Source of the DNA: a virus
Reading direction: 5' to 3' (one strand)
Virus record (IMG/VR): IMGVR_UViG_3300032117_000118
Span: 1-29,262 of that record
DNA length: 29,262 nucleotides
Both the position numbers and the translations under genes were made by a program. Numbering within the stretch: the stretch's first letter is position 1; every line of letters starts with the position of its first letter. The notes under the pieces are model-generated. The model worked only from the letters and a program-made list of their open reading frames with translations, did not search any database and was not told the DNA's origin. Below are positions 7,334 through 16,406 of this stretch, one piece after another.

Positions 7334-7761
7334 AAGTCGACGGCGACTGCCTGTCCCTTACCGAAGGCAGTGAGTCATGCCGACTCACTGCCTACCCAGA
7401 TCCCGTGGGCATCTGGACCATCGGTTACGGTCATACCGGCCCGGACGTACATCCGGGTCTGGTCATCACTCGTGAGCAGGCTGAATCGCTTTTGGAAATG
7501 GATCTGGCGCACGCAGAACTTGCCGTGAACACCTACGTTAAGGTGCCGCTCACGCAGCACCAATTCGATGCCCTCGTGGACTTCACCTTCAACGTAGGCG
7601 CGGGCAACTTCTTCAATTCGTCTCTTTTGAAGTACTTGAACGAGAAGAATTACGTTGCGGCTGACGGCGAGTTTAAAAGATGGGATTTGGCGGGAGGCAA
7701 GAAATTGCCCGGACTGACCGCGAGACGTGCCGCTGAAGCGGCGCTGTTTGCGAAGGATTGA
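7330..7761 (+). CDS. Endolysin, phage lysozyme (glycoside hydrolase family 24)
   Basis: A 143-residue T4-type lysozyme that would cleave the MurNAc-GlcNAc bond of peptidoglycan. The catalytic triad fits T4 spacing: E15, D24 and T30 in ESCRLTAYPDPVGIWTIGYG, corresponding to T4 E11-D20-T26. The C-terminal part has the family motif FDALVDFTFNVGAGNF and ends with GLTARRAAEAALF. No signal peptide or SAR anchor is seen, so export should depend on the holin upstream. Its length is slightly below T4 lysozyme (164 residues). It is translationally coupled to the preceding gene by ATGA. Confidence 0.93.
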   Translation: MKVDGDCLSLTEGSESCRLTAYPDPVGIWTIGYGHTGPDVHPGLVITREQAESLLEMDLAHAELAVNTYVKVPLTQHQFDALVDFTFNVGAGNFFNSSLLKYLNEKNYVAADGEFKRWDLAGGKKLPGLTARRAAEAALFAKD

Positions 7762-7763
7762 CC

Positions 7764-8534
7764 ATGGCTAATACGACGCCACTGACTTACAACGGGTACG
7801 TTAACCAGATCGCCACCATGGCCGTCGTCAACACGACGACGGTCAACGGTGTCGTTCAGGGCGTCGATGCGGCCTTCAACGCGATCCTCCCGCAGATGCT
7901 GAACTATGCGGAACTCCGCATACAGCGCGACATGGACCTACTGCCGTCCATTGTCTCGCGCAGTTACACGCTGACGCCCTACACCAACCTGCTTCAGATC
8001 TCGGTAGACGACTTTGTCACCGTGCAGACGATGCAGATCACTCAGCCGTACCTGCCTGCCGTCACGCTTCAGCCGGTATCGAAAGAATACCTGCAGATGG
8101 TGTTTGGAAATCCCAACACGCTTGGCGTCCCATCATTTTTTGCGATGACGGGCGGCGATCTGGCGTCGGGTGGAAGCACCTACAACAACATCCTGTTTGG
8201 CCCGTACGCTGACGAGATCTATCCCGTCACGCTCTACGGCACCATCCGCACGCCGACGCTGTACGAATTCGCCAACACGGCGCAGGCGAACACCTCGACA
8301 ACGTTCATCAGCACCTACCTGCCCGATCTTTTGATCATGGCTTCCATGGTTTACATCAGTGCGTATCAGCGCAACTTCGGTCGCATGAGCGACGATCCGG
8401 CCATGGCACAGAGTTACGAGGGTCAGTACCAGAGCCTCAAGAACGCGGCGGTCATCGAGGAGTACCGGAAGAAATTCCAAGGCTCCGCGTGGTCGTCTAT
8501 GTCTGTCCCGCAGGGCGCGACGCCGACGAGATAA
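7764..8534 (+). CDS. Head-tail adaptor-like structural protein
   Basis: A 256-residue protein starting at ATG 7764, chosen over TTG 7758 because AAGGA lies six bases upstream. The N-terminal helix (ILPQMLNYAELRIQRDMDLL), the central motif TLQPVSKEYLQMVFG, and the C-terminal block (YLPDLLIMASMVYISAYQ, then SDDPAMAQSYEGQYQSLKNA) match a widespread family of phage adaptor proteins that sit between portal and tail. It directly precedes the nozzle-like gene. It shares only general layout with the gp4-like protein at 3347, so the phage may carry two ring-forming connectors. The name is family-level inference. Confidence 0.7.
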   Translation: MANTTPLTYNGYVNQIATMAVVNTTTVNGVVQGVDAAFNAILPQMLNYAELRIQRDMDLLPSIVSRSYTLTPYTNLLQISVDDFVTVQTMQITQPYLPAVTLQPVSKEYLQMVFGNPNTLGVPSFFAMTGGDLASGGSTYNNILFGPYADEIYPVTLYGTIRTPTLYEFANTAQANTSTTFISTYLPDLLIMASMVYISAYQRNFGRMSDDPAMAQSYEGQYQSLKNAAVIEEYRKKFQGSAWSSMSVPQGATPTR

Positions 8535-8537
8535 GAC

Positions 8538-10871
8538 ATGCCCCACTCAAGCGTAAAACTGAAGCCCGGAGTTGATCTTAACGAGACGCCCACCCTCAAC
8601 GAGGCGGGCTTTTCGTTCAGCAACCTTATTCGCTTCATCTACGATTCGACTTTGGGTGCCCTTATTCAAAAATTGGGCGGTTGGACGAAGTTTTACCCTT
8701 ATTCGTTCAGCCAAACCATTCGGGCTCTTTGGGCTTGGGAGACGACGCAGTCCGTGGCATTCCTTGCCATCGGTACGCAATCTCCAAGCCCTTCTACGGC
8801 GGCGTCTCTTTTGGTCATTCCGCAGGGTGGCAACTCTCAGGACATTACGCCGACCTATACAGTCAACAACATTGCGGCATCCGTTAACGCGCCAACGCTT
8901 GGAAGCCCGTACTTTGTCATCAATGACTCAGTCGTAACGGGCATCACCAGTTACGACTCTGTTTACATCGCGACGCACATCTCGGTGGGCGGCGTCATCC
9001 TTTTTGGCCTGTACCAATGCGATCCCAATGGGTATCTGAGTTCTGGCAGTTACTCTGTCATGGCCACGGACATCCTTGGCAATGCGATAGGCCCTAATCC
9101 GATCATAGAAGCCACTACGGCCGCGAGCGGCACAGGGTCCACGGCGACCATCTCTTTTGCCGCGCTGCCTGTAGCGCCTCCCGTGGGCTCTACCGTCACG
9201 GTAGGCGGCGGAATCTCCCCAAGCGGATATGCCGGTACTTATACGATAACGGCGTCGTCCACTACGTCTGTTTCGTACGCAAACACCACGACCGGCTCGC
9301 AGACGGTGGCGGGGACCATTTCCATCCTGAACGCGGCGTCTCTCGCGCAGTTCACGACGACATCCAACTCCTCCATCGTCACAGTGACCCTCCTGAATCA
9401 TGGCTATTCGGTGGGATCCACTTACCCCGTATTGATATCGACTTCGTTGAATGGCGTCACGCTGTACGGAAATTACATCGTTCAATCCGTCGTCAACGTG
9501 GATCAGTTCACCATCACCGTAGGCAATACGGCGACAGGAGCAGGATCCGCCTACATCAACGGCAATCAGGCTCGATACATTTACAATTTTGGCGTGGGCG
9601 CCATCCCTGCCGGTACCGGGTACGGCATTGGGACGTATGGCTCAGGGGGCTACGGAACAGGCACGGCCGTTACGCCGTCTACCGGGACAAAAATTGTCGC
9701 CTACGACTGGACGCTTGACAACTGGGGCGAGATTCTGATCGGCGTTGCCGTCAACGATGCGGGGTACAGCGGTACACCTTACTCGCCCATTTACGCATGG
9801 AACGGCTCAGGCGGATCGCCAACGGCAGTCACGATCCCCAACTGCCCTCCGGTCAATGAAGGCGTCTTTATGGCGATGCCTCAGCGCCAATTGGTTGCCT
9901 ACGGAACAACCTTTACGGGCATTCAGGATCCGCTTTTGATTCGTTGGTGCGACGTAAACAATTTCAGCGTCTGGGTTGGGCAGATTACCAATCAGGCCGG
10001 GTCCTACCGACTTCCCAAGGGCTCTAAAATTGTGGGGGCCATTCAGGGTCCTCAACAGGGCCTGATATGGACGGATATTGGCCTTTGGGCGATGCAGTAC
10101 GTCGGCACCCCCGACATTTACTCGTTCAACGAAATCGGATCGGGCTGCGGCTTGATTGCCAAGAAGGCTGCAGCGGCCCTTAACGGCATCGTCTATTGGA
10201 TGGGGCCATCGCAGTTCTACATGCTCTCTGGGAGCGGCGTAGAGCCATTGCCTTGCCCTGTCTGGGACGTGATCTTCCAGAACCTTGATCAGACCAACTT
10301 ATCCAAAATTCGCGTTGCGGTGAATTCGCGCTTTGGCGAGGTCAGTTGGTACTACCCGACGACGACCAGTAATGGCGAAGTATCAAATTACATCAAATTT
10401 AACGCTTACCTAAACGTCTGGGACTTCGGCTCGCTTGGAAGAACGGCTTGGATTGATCAGTCGGTTCTGGGACCGCCCATTGGTGCCGACCCTTCTTCTG
10501 GGTATATCTATCAGCATGAAACGTCTACAGACGCAGATGGACAGCCTTTGTTGGCGTCTTTTCAGACGGGTTACTTTGCTCTAAACGAAGGCGATCTGAA
10601 GACGTTTGTTGATCAAGTCTGGCCCGACATGAAGTGGGGTTACTACAACGGGTCGCAAAACGCGACGGTCAACCTGACTTTTTATGTGGCCGACTATCCG
10701 GGTCAAACGCCGATTCAGTATGGGCCCTATTCGCTAACTCAGCAGACAACCTTCATCACGCCAAGGTTTAGGTGCCGTCTCGTCTCGATAAGTCTTTCGA
10801 GTAACGATGTCGGTACTTTCTGGCGATTGGGTAACATCCGTTATCGAAGTCAGCAGGATGGTAAATTCTAA
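8538..10871 (+). CDS. Tail nozzle/hub-like protein
   Basis: A 777-residue beta-rich protein. The N-terminus (SVKLKPGVDLNETPTLNEAG, then SNLIRF and LGGWTKFYP) is a signature seen in podovirus nozzle or P22 gp10-like tail hub proteins. Residues about 190-340 hold inserted small beta modules (for example ISPSGYAGTYTITA and NHGYSVGSTYPV). The later part has Trp/Gly-rich blades (GGYGTGTAV, YDWTLDNWGEILIG, WCDVNNFSVW, GLIWTDIGLWAMQYVG) fitting a propeller-like fold. It lies three bases after the adaptor and overlaps the next gene by one base. It would form the DNA exit tube beneath the adaptor. No enzymatic site is visible. Confidence 0.75.
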   Translation: MPHSSVKLKPGVDLNETPTLNEAGFSFSNLIRFIYDSTLGALIQKLGGWTKFYPYSFSQTIRALWAWETTQSVAFLAIGTQSPSPSTAASLLVIPQGGNSQDITPTYTVNNIAASVNAPTLGSPYFVINDSVVTGITSYDSVYIATHISVGGVILFGLYQCDPNGYLSSGSYSVMATDILGNAIGPNPIIEATTAASGTGSTATISFAALPVAPPVGSTVTVGGGISPSGYAGTYTITASSTTSVSYANTTTGSQTVAGTISILNAASLAQFTTTSNSSIVTVTLLNHGYSVGSTYPVLISTSLNGVTLYGNYIVQSVVNVDQFTITVGNTATGAGSAYINGNQARYIYNFGVGAIPAGTGYGIGTYGSGGYGTGTAVTPSTGTKIVAYDWTLDNWGEILIGVAVNDAGYSGTPYSPIYAWNGSGGSPTAVTIPNCPPVNEGVFMAMPQRQLVAYGTTFTGIQDPLLIRWCDVNNFSVWVGQITNQAGSYRLPKGSKIVGAIQGPQQGLIWTDIGLWAMQYVGTPDIYSFNEIGSGCGLIAKKAAAALNGIVYWMGPSQFYMLSGSGVEPLPCPVWDVIFQNLDQTNLSKIRVAVNSRFGEVSWYYPTTTSNGEVSNYIKFNAYLNVWDFGSLGRTAWIDQSVLGPPIGADPSSGYIYQHETSTDADGQPLLASFQTGYFALNEGDLKTFVDQVWPDMKWGYYNGSQNATVNLTFYVADYPGQTPIQYGPYSLTQQTTFITPRFRCRLVSISLSSNDVGTFWRLGNIRYRSQQDGKF

Positions 10872-11263
10872 TGGCCGCTTCACTTAGTGACATCCTGTCA
10901 GCACTCAAGAATGGTGTGATTGCCATCAACAATCTGGCATCAGCCTATTCTTATTCTTTGATTTCTCAGTCCGCGCTTACGACGACAACAAATGTCATTT
11001 ACACGGCAGGGTCTTCTTCGACCGTTTACCTAAATGACATTTGTTTTTGCAACACGACTGGAAGTGCAGTTTCTGTGAATTTGTATTTGGTTCCTACCAA
11101 CTCTGCGGTGGGAACTGGGAACGCTTTGTTCTACGGACTGAGCATTCCCGCGAACACAACCTATCATTGGACGGGCACTCAAGTCCTTAATAGCGGCGGC
11201 ACAATTCAAGCATCCGCTTCTGCGGCCGGGTGTACCTTGATGATCTCCGGGAGGGTAGCGTAA
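10871..11263 (+). CDS. Small virion-type protein
   Basis: A 130-residue protein with an N-terminal helix (LSDILSALKNGVIAINNLAS) followed by a beta-rich Ser/Thr domain with strands such as VYLNDICFCNTTGSAVSVNL and LFYGLSIPANTTYHW. The pattern resembles small beta-barrel or beta-sandwich proteins in tail and ejection regions. The ATG overlaps the nozzle stop codon by one base and its own stop overlaps the next ATG in the same way, so three genes are tightly linked. I recognise the type as virion-associated but not a specific function. Confidence 0.6.
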   Translation: MAASLSDILSALKNGVIAINNLASAYSYSLISQSALTTTTNVIYTAGSSSTVYLNDICFCNTTGSAVSVNLYLVPTNSAVGTGNALFYGLSIPANTTYHWTGTQVLNSGGTIQASASAAGCTLMISGRVA

Positions 11264-11871
11264 TGCCGTTAACCAGTGGCAAAAGTCAGAAGACCATAAG
11301 CCATAACATCGCGGAGATGATCCATGCGGGTCACCCTAAAGATCAGGCTATTGCTGCGGCGCTTTCTACGGCCCGCCATTCAGCGCACGGCGGTCCTCGT
11401 ATACCTAAGCCTCATGGTCCTCATGTTCACGGGGGAAAACTTCACGTTGGCCCAATTCACAGTTCTGTGGCGGGCCGCACTGATCATCTTCCTATGCATG
11501 TTCCTAGCGGGTCTTATGTGATTCCGGCGGACATCATTTCTGCCATGGGTGAGGGCAACACCATGGCGGGCTTTAAGCACATGAAACGAATTTTTGGAGG
11601 TACGCCTTATGGCGGTGGGTCAGCGCCTTATGGTCAGTCTGGCGGTCCTTATGGCGCTGAGATGCCTCATCGTGCGGATGGCGGCGCAACGGATGGAGGA
11701 GTCCCCATCGTCGCCGCAGGCGGAGAGTACGTCCTCGCCCCCCACCAAGTAATCGAGGCGGGTGACGGCGACCTAGATCGCGGGCACAAGGTGCTCGACG
11801 AATGGGTCAAGCGCATGAGAAAGAATACGATCAAAACCTTATCCGATCTACCCGGCCCAAAGAGAGATTAA
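11263..11871 (+). CDS. Gly/His-rich phage structural-type protein
   Basis: A 202-residue protein starting at ATG 11263, overlapping the upstream stop. The N-terminal motif SGKSQKTISHNIAEMIHAGH with PKDQAIAAAL is a short phage module found alone or fused in virion-type proteins. A His/Gly/Pro-rich middle follows, then VPSGSYVIPADIISAMGEGN and repeated PYGG units. Finally RADGGATDGG-VPIVAAGGEYV and a basic C-terminus. The RADGG/GG motifs recur in the large protein encoded at 12377. It lies four bases before the acetyltransferase gene. A role in virion assembly or DNA ejection is inferred from neighbours. Confidence 0.6.
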   Translation: MPLTSGKSQKTISHNIAEMIHAGHPKDQAIAAALSTARHSAHGGPRIPKPHGPHVHGGKLHVGPIHSSVAGRTDHLPMHVPSGSYVIPADIISAMGEGNTMAGFKHMKRIFGGTPYGGGSAPYGQSGGPYGAEMPHRADGGATDGGVPIVAAGGEYVLAPHQVIEAGDGDLDRGHKVLDEWVKRMRKNTIKTLSDLPGPKRD

Positions 11872-11875
11872 TCCC

Positions 11876-12373
11876 ATGACCGATCCAGTTGAACTCAAGA
11901 TTCGCCTCGCCGGTCCTCAAGACCTTGACGAAATCATGGCGATTGCCATGATGGCGTGCGATGAGAATGGGTTCCTAAATCCGAATCCGGCCAAGTTGGC
12001 GGCTGAGATCTGGCCTGCGCTGCATCAGGATCATGGCCTGTGCGCGGTCATCGGCAAGCCCGGCGGCATGGTCGAGGGATTGGTCCTGCTTCGGATCGGA
12101 AGCATGTGGTATTCCGACTCGCAAGTCGTCGAAGAGAAGGCGATCTTCATTCACCCGGACTACCGCAACGCCAAGGGTGGCCGGGCGTCTAAACTGTGCG
12201 AGTTCAGCAAGAAGGTCGCGGACACTTTGGGTATTCCGCTGATCATCGGCGTGCTGTCCAATCACCGCACGTCGGCAAAAGTCAAAATGTACGAACGTCA
12301 ATTTGGCCCTCCCAGTGGCGCGTTTTTCCTTTACGGCGCGCAGACTGGCAAGTGGCAGGGAACGGAGCACTAA
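11876..12373 (+). CDS. GNAT-family acetyltransferase
   Basis: A 165-residue protein with the GNAT fold pattern. It has an N-terminal strand and helix (IRLAGPQDLDEIMAIAMMA), the central strand EEKAIFIHPDYR, and motif A as RNAKGGRASKLCEF (97-110), which should bind the pyrophosphate of acetyl-CoA. A later strand is IPLIIGVLSN, followed by KVKMYERQFGP, typical of the C-terminal GNAT motif B. It lies inside the virion block, three bases before the first ejection-type gene. Similar acetyltransferases occur at this place in several podophages. Substrate is unknown; a virion protein or a host protein are both possible. Confidence 0.8.
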   Translation: MTDPVELKIRLAGPQDLDEIMAIAMMACDENGFLNPNPAKLAAEIWPALHQDHGLCAVIGKPGGMVEGLVLLRIGSMWYSDSQVVEEKAIFIHPDYRNAKGGRASKLCEFSKKVADTLGIPLIIGVLSNHRTSAKVKMYERQFGPPSGAFFLYGAQTGKWQGTEH

Positions 12374-12376
12374 AAA

Positions 12377-15300
12377 ATGGGCGGCAAGACCTCACAAAGT
12401 TCGCAGAAGATTGATATCCCGCCGGAAGTATGGGCGAGATACCAATCTGTCAACGCGCAGGCTCAGCAAGCCGCTCAGACGCCTTTTCAGACCTACGGCG
12501 GCGAATTTGTTGCGGGACTAAATGCTCAACAGCAGCAGGGCATTTCAGGGATCAACGCCGCCGCCAATCAGGCGCAACCGTCGTACCAACAGGCTCAGGG
12601 GACCGTTAACTCAGCCTACGCCGGGGCTCAACCTTATAACATGGGCGCCACGGCCTATGCTTTAGGCGCCGGGCAGGCCGTGGATCCGTCACAGATCAAT
12701 GGCGCGGCTATCAATCAATTCATGTCGCCCTACCTGCAGAATGTCGCAGGCAGCGAGGCGGCACTGCTTAATCAGAATCAGCAGCAGGCAATGGCGGGTC
12801 AATTGGGCAACGCCATCACCTCCGGCGCCTTCGGCGGAGACCGCGCAGGCATCGCAGCCGCCAACCTCAATCAGCAGAACCAGTTGGCCAACGCCAACAT
12901 CTACAGCAACATTCTGAACCAAGGCTTCAACACGGCCTTGGGCGCAGCCCAACAGCAACAGGGCGTGAACCTGAGCGCAGAACAAGCCAATCGAGCAGCC
13001 CTCGCGCAGGCGTCTGGGTTGCTTTCTGGCATTGGTCAGCAGCAATACGCACAGGGCCTTGGGGCGGCGCAGGAGACGGCGGCACTGGGCCAAGGCGCTC
13101 AGGATGCGGCTCTGCAGGGCGCTCAGGCTCAGATCGGCGCAGGCACCCTTGGGCAGCAGACGCAGCAGGCGCAGGATACGGCGCTCTACAACCAGTTCCT
13201 GCAAAAGCAGGCCTATCCATTTCAGGTTGCCCAATTCCTTGCAAACATTGCCGAAGGCACGGGAGCGTTGTCGGGTTCGACGACGACAACCACGACGCCG
13301 GGAGGCCTGATGGCCGCTCGGGGTGGCGCCATCAAGCGCGAAGGTCGCGCGTATGGCGGAGAAACAAGTCAGGGCGGCGTTGTTGGCCTTGCGTCCGCAG
13401 GCGAAGGGTTTGCCTTTGGGGGGCAGCCAACGCTTCCCGGAGTCTCTTCAATGGATTTGGCGTCAATTTTGCAAGCGCAGGAGCAAATGTTTGCTCCATA
13501 TTCCAATCAGACGGGTCTTTATGGTGGACAGCAAGGGAGCACCCCTTACGGAGGGGCAGGCCATGTTCCTGCGGCGAATGTCCCTGTTTCGCACTTGTCG
13601 GTGGCAGGCGGCTTACCTCAGCACAAATCAGGCGCTCAATCCTTGCACGACCAAGTGCAGTCGGCGCAAGACGTTCAGGACTTATGGAAAGGGAAAGACG
13701 GTAAAGGCGGCGTAAAAGGCGCTTATAACTCCCTCGTTCAAAAGTTTTCTGGCCCGTCTGTGCAGCCACAGTCGCAATCTCAAGGTATTGCTCCGACTGC
13801 ATCTTCCCCTACTGCGCCTCAATCTGTAACGCCTGACGGCGGTCAACAACTTGATCCTGATGTCACAGATCAGCCAGAAGAGCCGCATTATCGCGGCGGT
13901 TTGGTGAGATACGCTGACGGCGGTTCTGCGGAAGATGAGCCGGGGGTTTACGGCAATTCGTCTTCGCCGACGCATTTAGATATTCCAGAAGAGCGACCGG
14001 ATTTGAAATTGCCGACGCCGGGGCAATTACCCAGTCACCAGTCCGGCTTGGGACAACTGGGATCGATGGCATCAAGCCTGAATTCGCTTGGAAGCCTTGG
14101 AAGCAACATTGGCGACGGATTGTCAGGCTTGTTCAGTTCAGGAGCAGGCGATGCGGGCGCAATTTCTGGCGCAGGCGACGCCATGGACGTTCTTGCCTTT
14201 GCCGCTCGCGGTGGCGCGATAAACCGCGAAGGTCACGCCTACGGCGGTGTGCCGGGTATGAATCCCGCTATGCCTCATTCCATGATGGGGCAGAGTCAGC
14301 AAGGACTTATGCCGGGCATTGGCGTGGGCAAAGGCACTGTCAGCGGCCCGATGCATCCCGCCATTCGCCATGCTCTTGAAGGACTGCGCCGGGCTGAAGG
14401 TGGCCGAATTCATAAAGAAGATGCGGGCAGCGTTAGCGGCGATGGTTGGGATGATAATTCCCCATTGCCCGATAACTCTGATACAAGCGTCGATTATGGG
14501 TTGCCACCATTTTTGAATCAGGCAGAAAACGATCTTCGTCACCCTATCGCCGCTGTCAAACGTGACCTTGGTGATATTGGCGACTGGTGGACAACCAACG
14601 TCACAGGGAAACCGGGACATCGTTCTGGCTTTGGCCAATCTCTGGACCAAGGAGCGACTTTTGCAGAACAGCAAAGGCAGCAGGCTGCTGAAGAGCAGAA
14701 GCGCAATGCACTGGCAAAGACAACGTCATTCTTTTCTCCGGGAACTCCTGAAGAATTGTCTGCGCGTAATGCTGCACTTGCGGCTCAAAATGAACGGCTT
14801 GCTCAATTTCAGAACAATGGCCGTCCACAAGCCCCTCCGCCTGCGGGCGTAAAACCAACAGCGCCTCCTGCAACACCGCCTGCAGCGGCTCCTGCAGCGG
14901 CTCCTGCAACGCCTTCTGCAGAGCCCTCTGCACCGCTATCAAGCGGCGTAAACCCCGCAGAGCCTGTGCAGCCTCCAGTGGAGTCTGCGGCTGCTCCGCC
15001 CCCTGCGGACGCGGGTCTTGCGGCCAAAAAAGATTTGGCTCCGTCAACAAACGAAGTGCCTTACGGAACTCCGGTCACTGGCGTTGCTCCTCCTGCAGAT
15101 CAGTCCAAAAAGCCCGGGCTCGTGTCTCAGGCTCTTGGAATGCTGAAAGACAAGAATGGCGAATATGACTCAAGCAAGATCATTCCGCTTCTGTCTGGAA
15201 TTTCTGCGGCAATCAATGCGCCGACGAAGCATCGCCTAAATGCATTGGCATACGGCACAGAAGTCGGGGCTCAGTCTTATCTCCCGGCACAAGCCCAACA

Positions 15301-16396
15301 GGCTCAAATTCAGCGCACCAATGCTGAAACGCAGACGGCTATGTACAACATCGCCGCCTTAAAAGCCCCCGCAGGGTTCCAACCTATTGCCGGACCGCCT
15401 AAGAATCCAAATCAGCAGACATTCAAGACGCCTGATGGAACAGTGTGGCATTACGAGCCGACGTACAATCTTACGGATTGGAATTACAAAAATTCGTCCG
15501 CTCCGACGCCTTCAGGGACGCCGTCTGTTGCGGCAACCATTTCTCACGTTGCACCGCTTCAGCGTGGCGATGATGGACAACTTCATATTGGACCTTCTGA
15601 CGCGACAAACAATTGGCTGATGTCAAATTACGGATTCGATCCGTCATTGCCGCCAAGGGCCAATATCGAAAAAGCGGTTGCCATGGGGTATCGAGACGTT
15701 GCTCACGATTACAGGCCAAAACAGAATGCTTGGAATCAGGCCGGTTTTGATGCTGACAGCCAGATGATGAACTACGTTCAACTTGGCAAGGCAATCAACT
15801 CCCTGCGAGACGATTCATTTACCGGAGCGGGTCCTGCTGCAGAAGATAGAACCTCATTGGCCGCCGTTTATAATTACGCGGCTAAATTGATGGGCATCAA
15901 CGACGCCATCGATCCGGTTTCAAACAAAGAAATCACGGCCCAACAGATCATTCAGAAAATTACTGCCCTACAGGGCCCTCAGATTGCCAACCAGTATGGT
16001 GAGCGTGCCGCAAACATCGCTCATTCTCTGTCTAGCGTTCTGCCGGGAGCAGGAACAACGAAAGAAGCCGCAAATACCAATCTTGCGGGCATGATGACTC
16101 AGAACCAAAGGCTGCGAGACTTTAGGGACTACGCTAACAACTACGTTTCTAAGTGGCAGACAGACGCGGGCCTTGAGCAAGGGTTTAACCGTGACTTCAC
16201 GCCTATCTACGCTCGTGAAAAGGAAAAGATTCCTGAGTTGTTCAAAAGAGGAAAGGCAAACGTAAGTCGCGCAGAGGCTTTCTTATCTAATCCGTCTAAA
16301 GAGCGAATTGAGAAAATTGAGAAAGGATTTAAAGGCGTTCCCGGCGTTCCTGCGTATAACGGCCTTGGCGAAGGCATGACTAGGTATTTGAACTGA
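12377..16396 (+). CDS. Giant internal virion / ejection-type protein
   Basis: A 1339-residue protein. The first 300 residues are Gln/Ala/Asn-rich helix (NAQQQQGISGINAAAN, NQNQQQAMAGQLGNAI), typical of podophage internal proteins ejected with DNA. Two near-identical segments, RGGAIKREGRAYGG and RGGAINREGHAYGG, lie about 300 residues apart, with related LRRAEGGRIHKED and YRGGLVRYADGG. A Pro/Ala linker occupies roughly residues 815-880. The C-terminal third is helical and more charged. No enzymatic motif is seen. It starts three bases after the acetyltransferase and precedes the transglycosylase-bearing gene. The ejection role is inferred from size, composition and position. Confidence 0.65.
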   Translation: MGGKTSQSSQKIDIPPEVWARYQSVNAQAQQAAQTPFQTYGGEFVAGLNAQQQQGISGINAAANQAQPSYQQAQGTVNSAYAGAQPYNMGATAYALGAGQAVDPSQINGAAINQFMSPYLQNVAGSEAALLNQNQQQAMAGQLGNAITSGAFGGDRAGIAAANLNQQNQLANANIYSNILNQGFNTALGAAQQQQGVNLSAEQANRAALAQASGLLSGIGQQQYAQGLGAAQETAALGQGAQDAALQGAQAQIGAGTLGQQTQQAQDTALYNQFLQKQAYPFQVAQFLANIAEGTGALSGSTTTTTTPGGLMAARGGAIKREGRAYGGETSQGGVVGLASAGEGFAFGGQPTLPGVSSMDLASILQAQEQMFAPYSNQTGLYGGQQGSTPYGGAGHVPAANVPVSHLSVAGGLPQHKSGAQSLHDQVQSAQDVQDLWKGKDGKGGVKGAYNSLVQKFSGPSVQPQSQSQGIAPTASSPTAPQSVTPDGGQQLDPDVTDQPEEPHYRGGLVRYADGGSAEDEPGVYGNSSSPTHLDIPEERPDLKLPTPGQLPSHQSGLGQLGSMASSLNSLGSLGSNIGDGLSGLFSSGAGDAGAISGAGDAMDVLAFAARGGAINREGHAYGGVPGMNPAMPHSMMGQSQQGLMPGIGVGKGTVSGPMHPAIRHALEGLRRAEGGRIHKEDAGSVSGDGWDDNSPLPDNSDTSVDYGLPPFLNQAENDLRHPIAAVKRDLGDIGDWWTTNVTGKPGHRSGFGQSLDQGATFAEQQRQQAAEEQKRNALAKTTSFFSPGTPEELSARNAALAAQNERLAQFQNNGRPQAPPPAGVKPTAPPATPPAAAPAAAPATPSAEPSAPLSSGVNPAEPVQPPVESAAAPPPADAGLAAKKDLAPSTNEVPYGTPVTGVAPPADQSKKPGLVSQALGMLKDKNGEYDSSKIIPLLSGISAAINAPTKHRLNALAYGTEVGAQSYLPAQAQQAQIQRTNAETQTAMYNIAALKAPAGFQPIAGPPKNPNQQTFKTPDGTVWHYEPTYNLTDWNYKNSSAPTPSGTPSVAATISHVAPLQRGDDGQLHIGPSDATNNWLMSNYGFDPSLPPRANIEKAVAMGYRDVAHDYRPKQNAWNQAGFDADSQMMNYVQLGKAINSLRDDSFTGAGPAAEDRTSLAAVYNYAAKLMGINDAIDPVSNKEITAQQIIQKITALQGPQIANQYGERAANIAHSLSSVLPGAGTTKEAANTNLAGMMTQNQRLRDFRDYANNYVSKWQTDAGLEQGFNRDFTPIYAREKEKIPELFKRGKANVSRAEAFLSNPSKERIEKIEKGFKGVPGVPAYNGLGEGMTRYLN
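13313..13359 (+). repeat. 47-bp coding repeat, copy 1
   Basis: This segment encodes ARGGAIKREGRAYGG and is closely matched by 14201-14247, mainly with synonymous changes. The repeat lies in the giant ejection-type gene. Conservation of residues rather than third bases suggests selection on the peptide. Confidence 0.75.
14201..14247 (+). repeat. 47-bp coding repeat, copy 2
   Basis: This segment encodes ARGGAINREGHAYGG, the partner of 13313-13359. It differs by Lys/Asn and Arg/His substitutions and several silent changes. A third, weaker relative (GLRRAEGGRIHKED) follows about 140 bases downstream. Confidence 0.75.
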
Positions 16397-16406
16397 GGAA
16401 TCAATT

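Noticed and set aside
12689-13234. Minus-strand frame of 181 codons inside the giant ejection gene
   Set aside because: It is opposite a Gln/Ala-rich repeat region, is Leu/Arg-rich because of that, and has no ribosome binding site or motif.
14820-15020. Pro/Ala-rich repeats with GCGGCTCCTGCA-like units as a mobile element or minisatellite
   Set aside because: They are in frame in the giant ejection gene and read as an ordinary flexible Pro/Ala linker.
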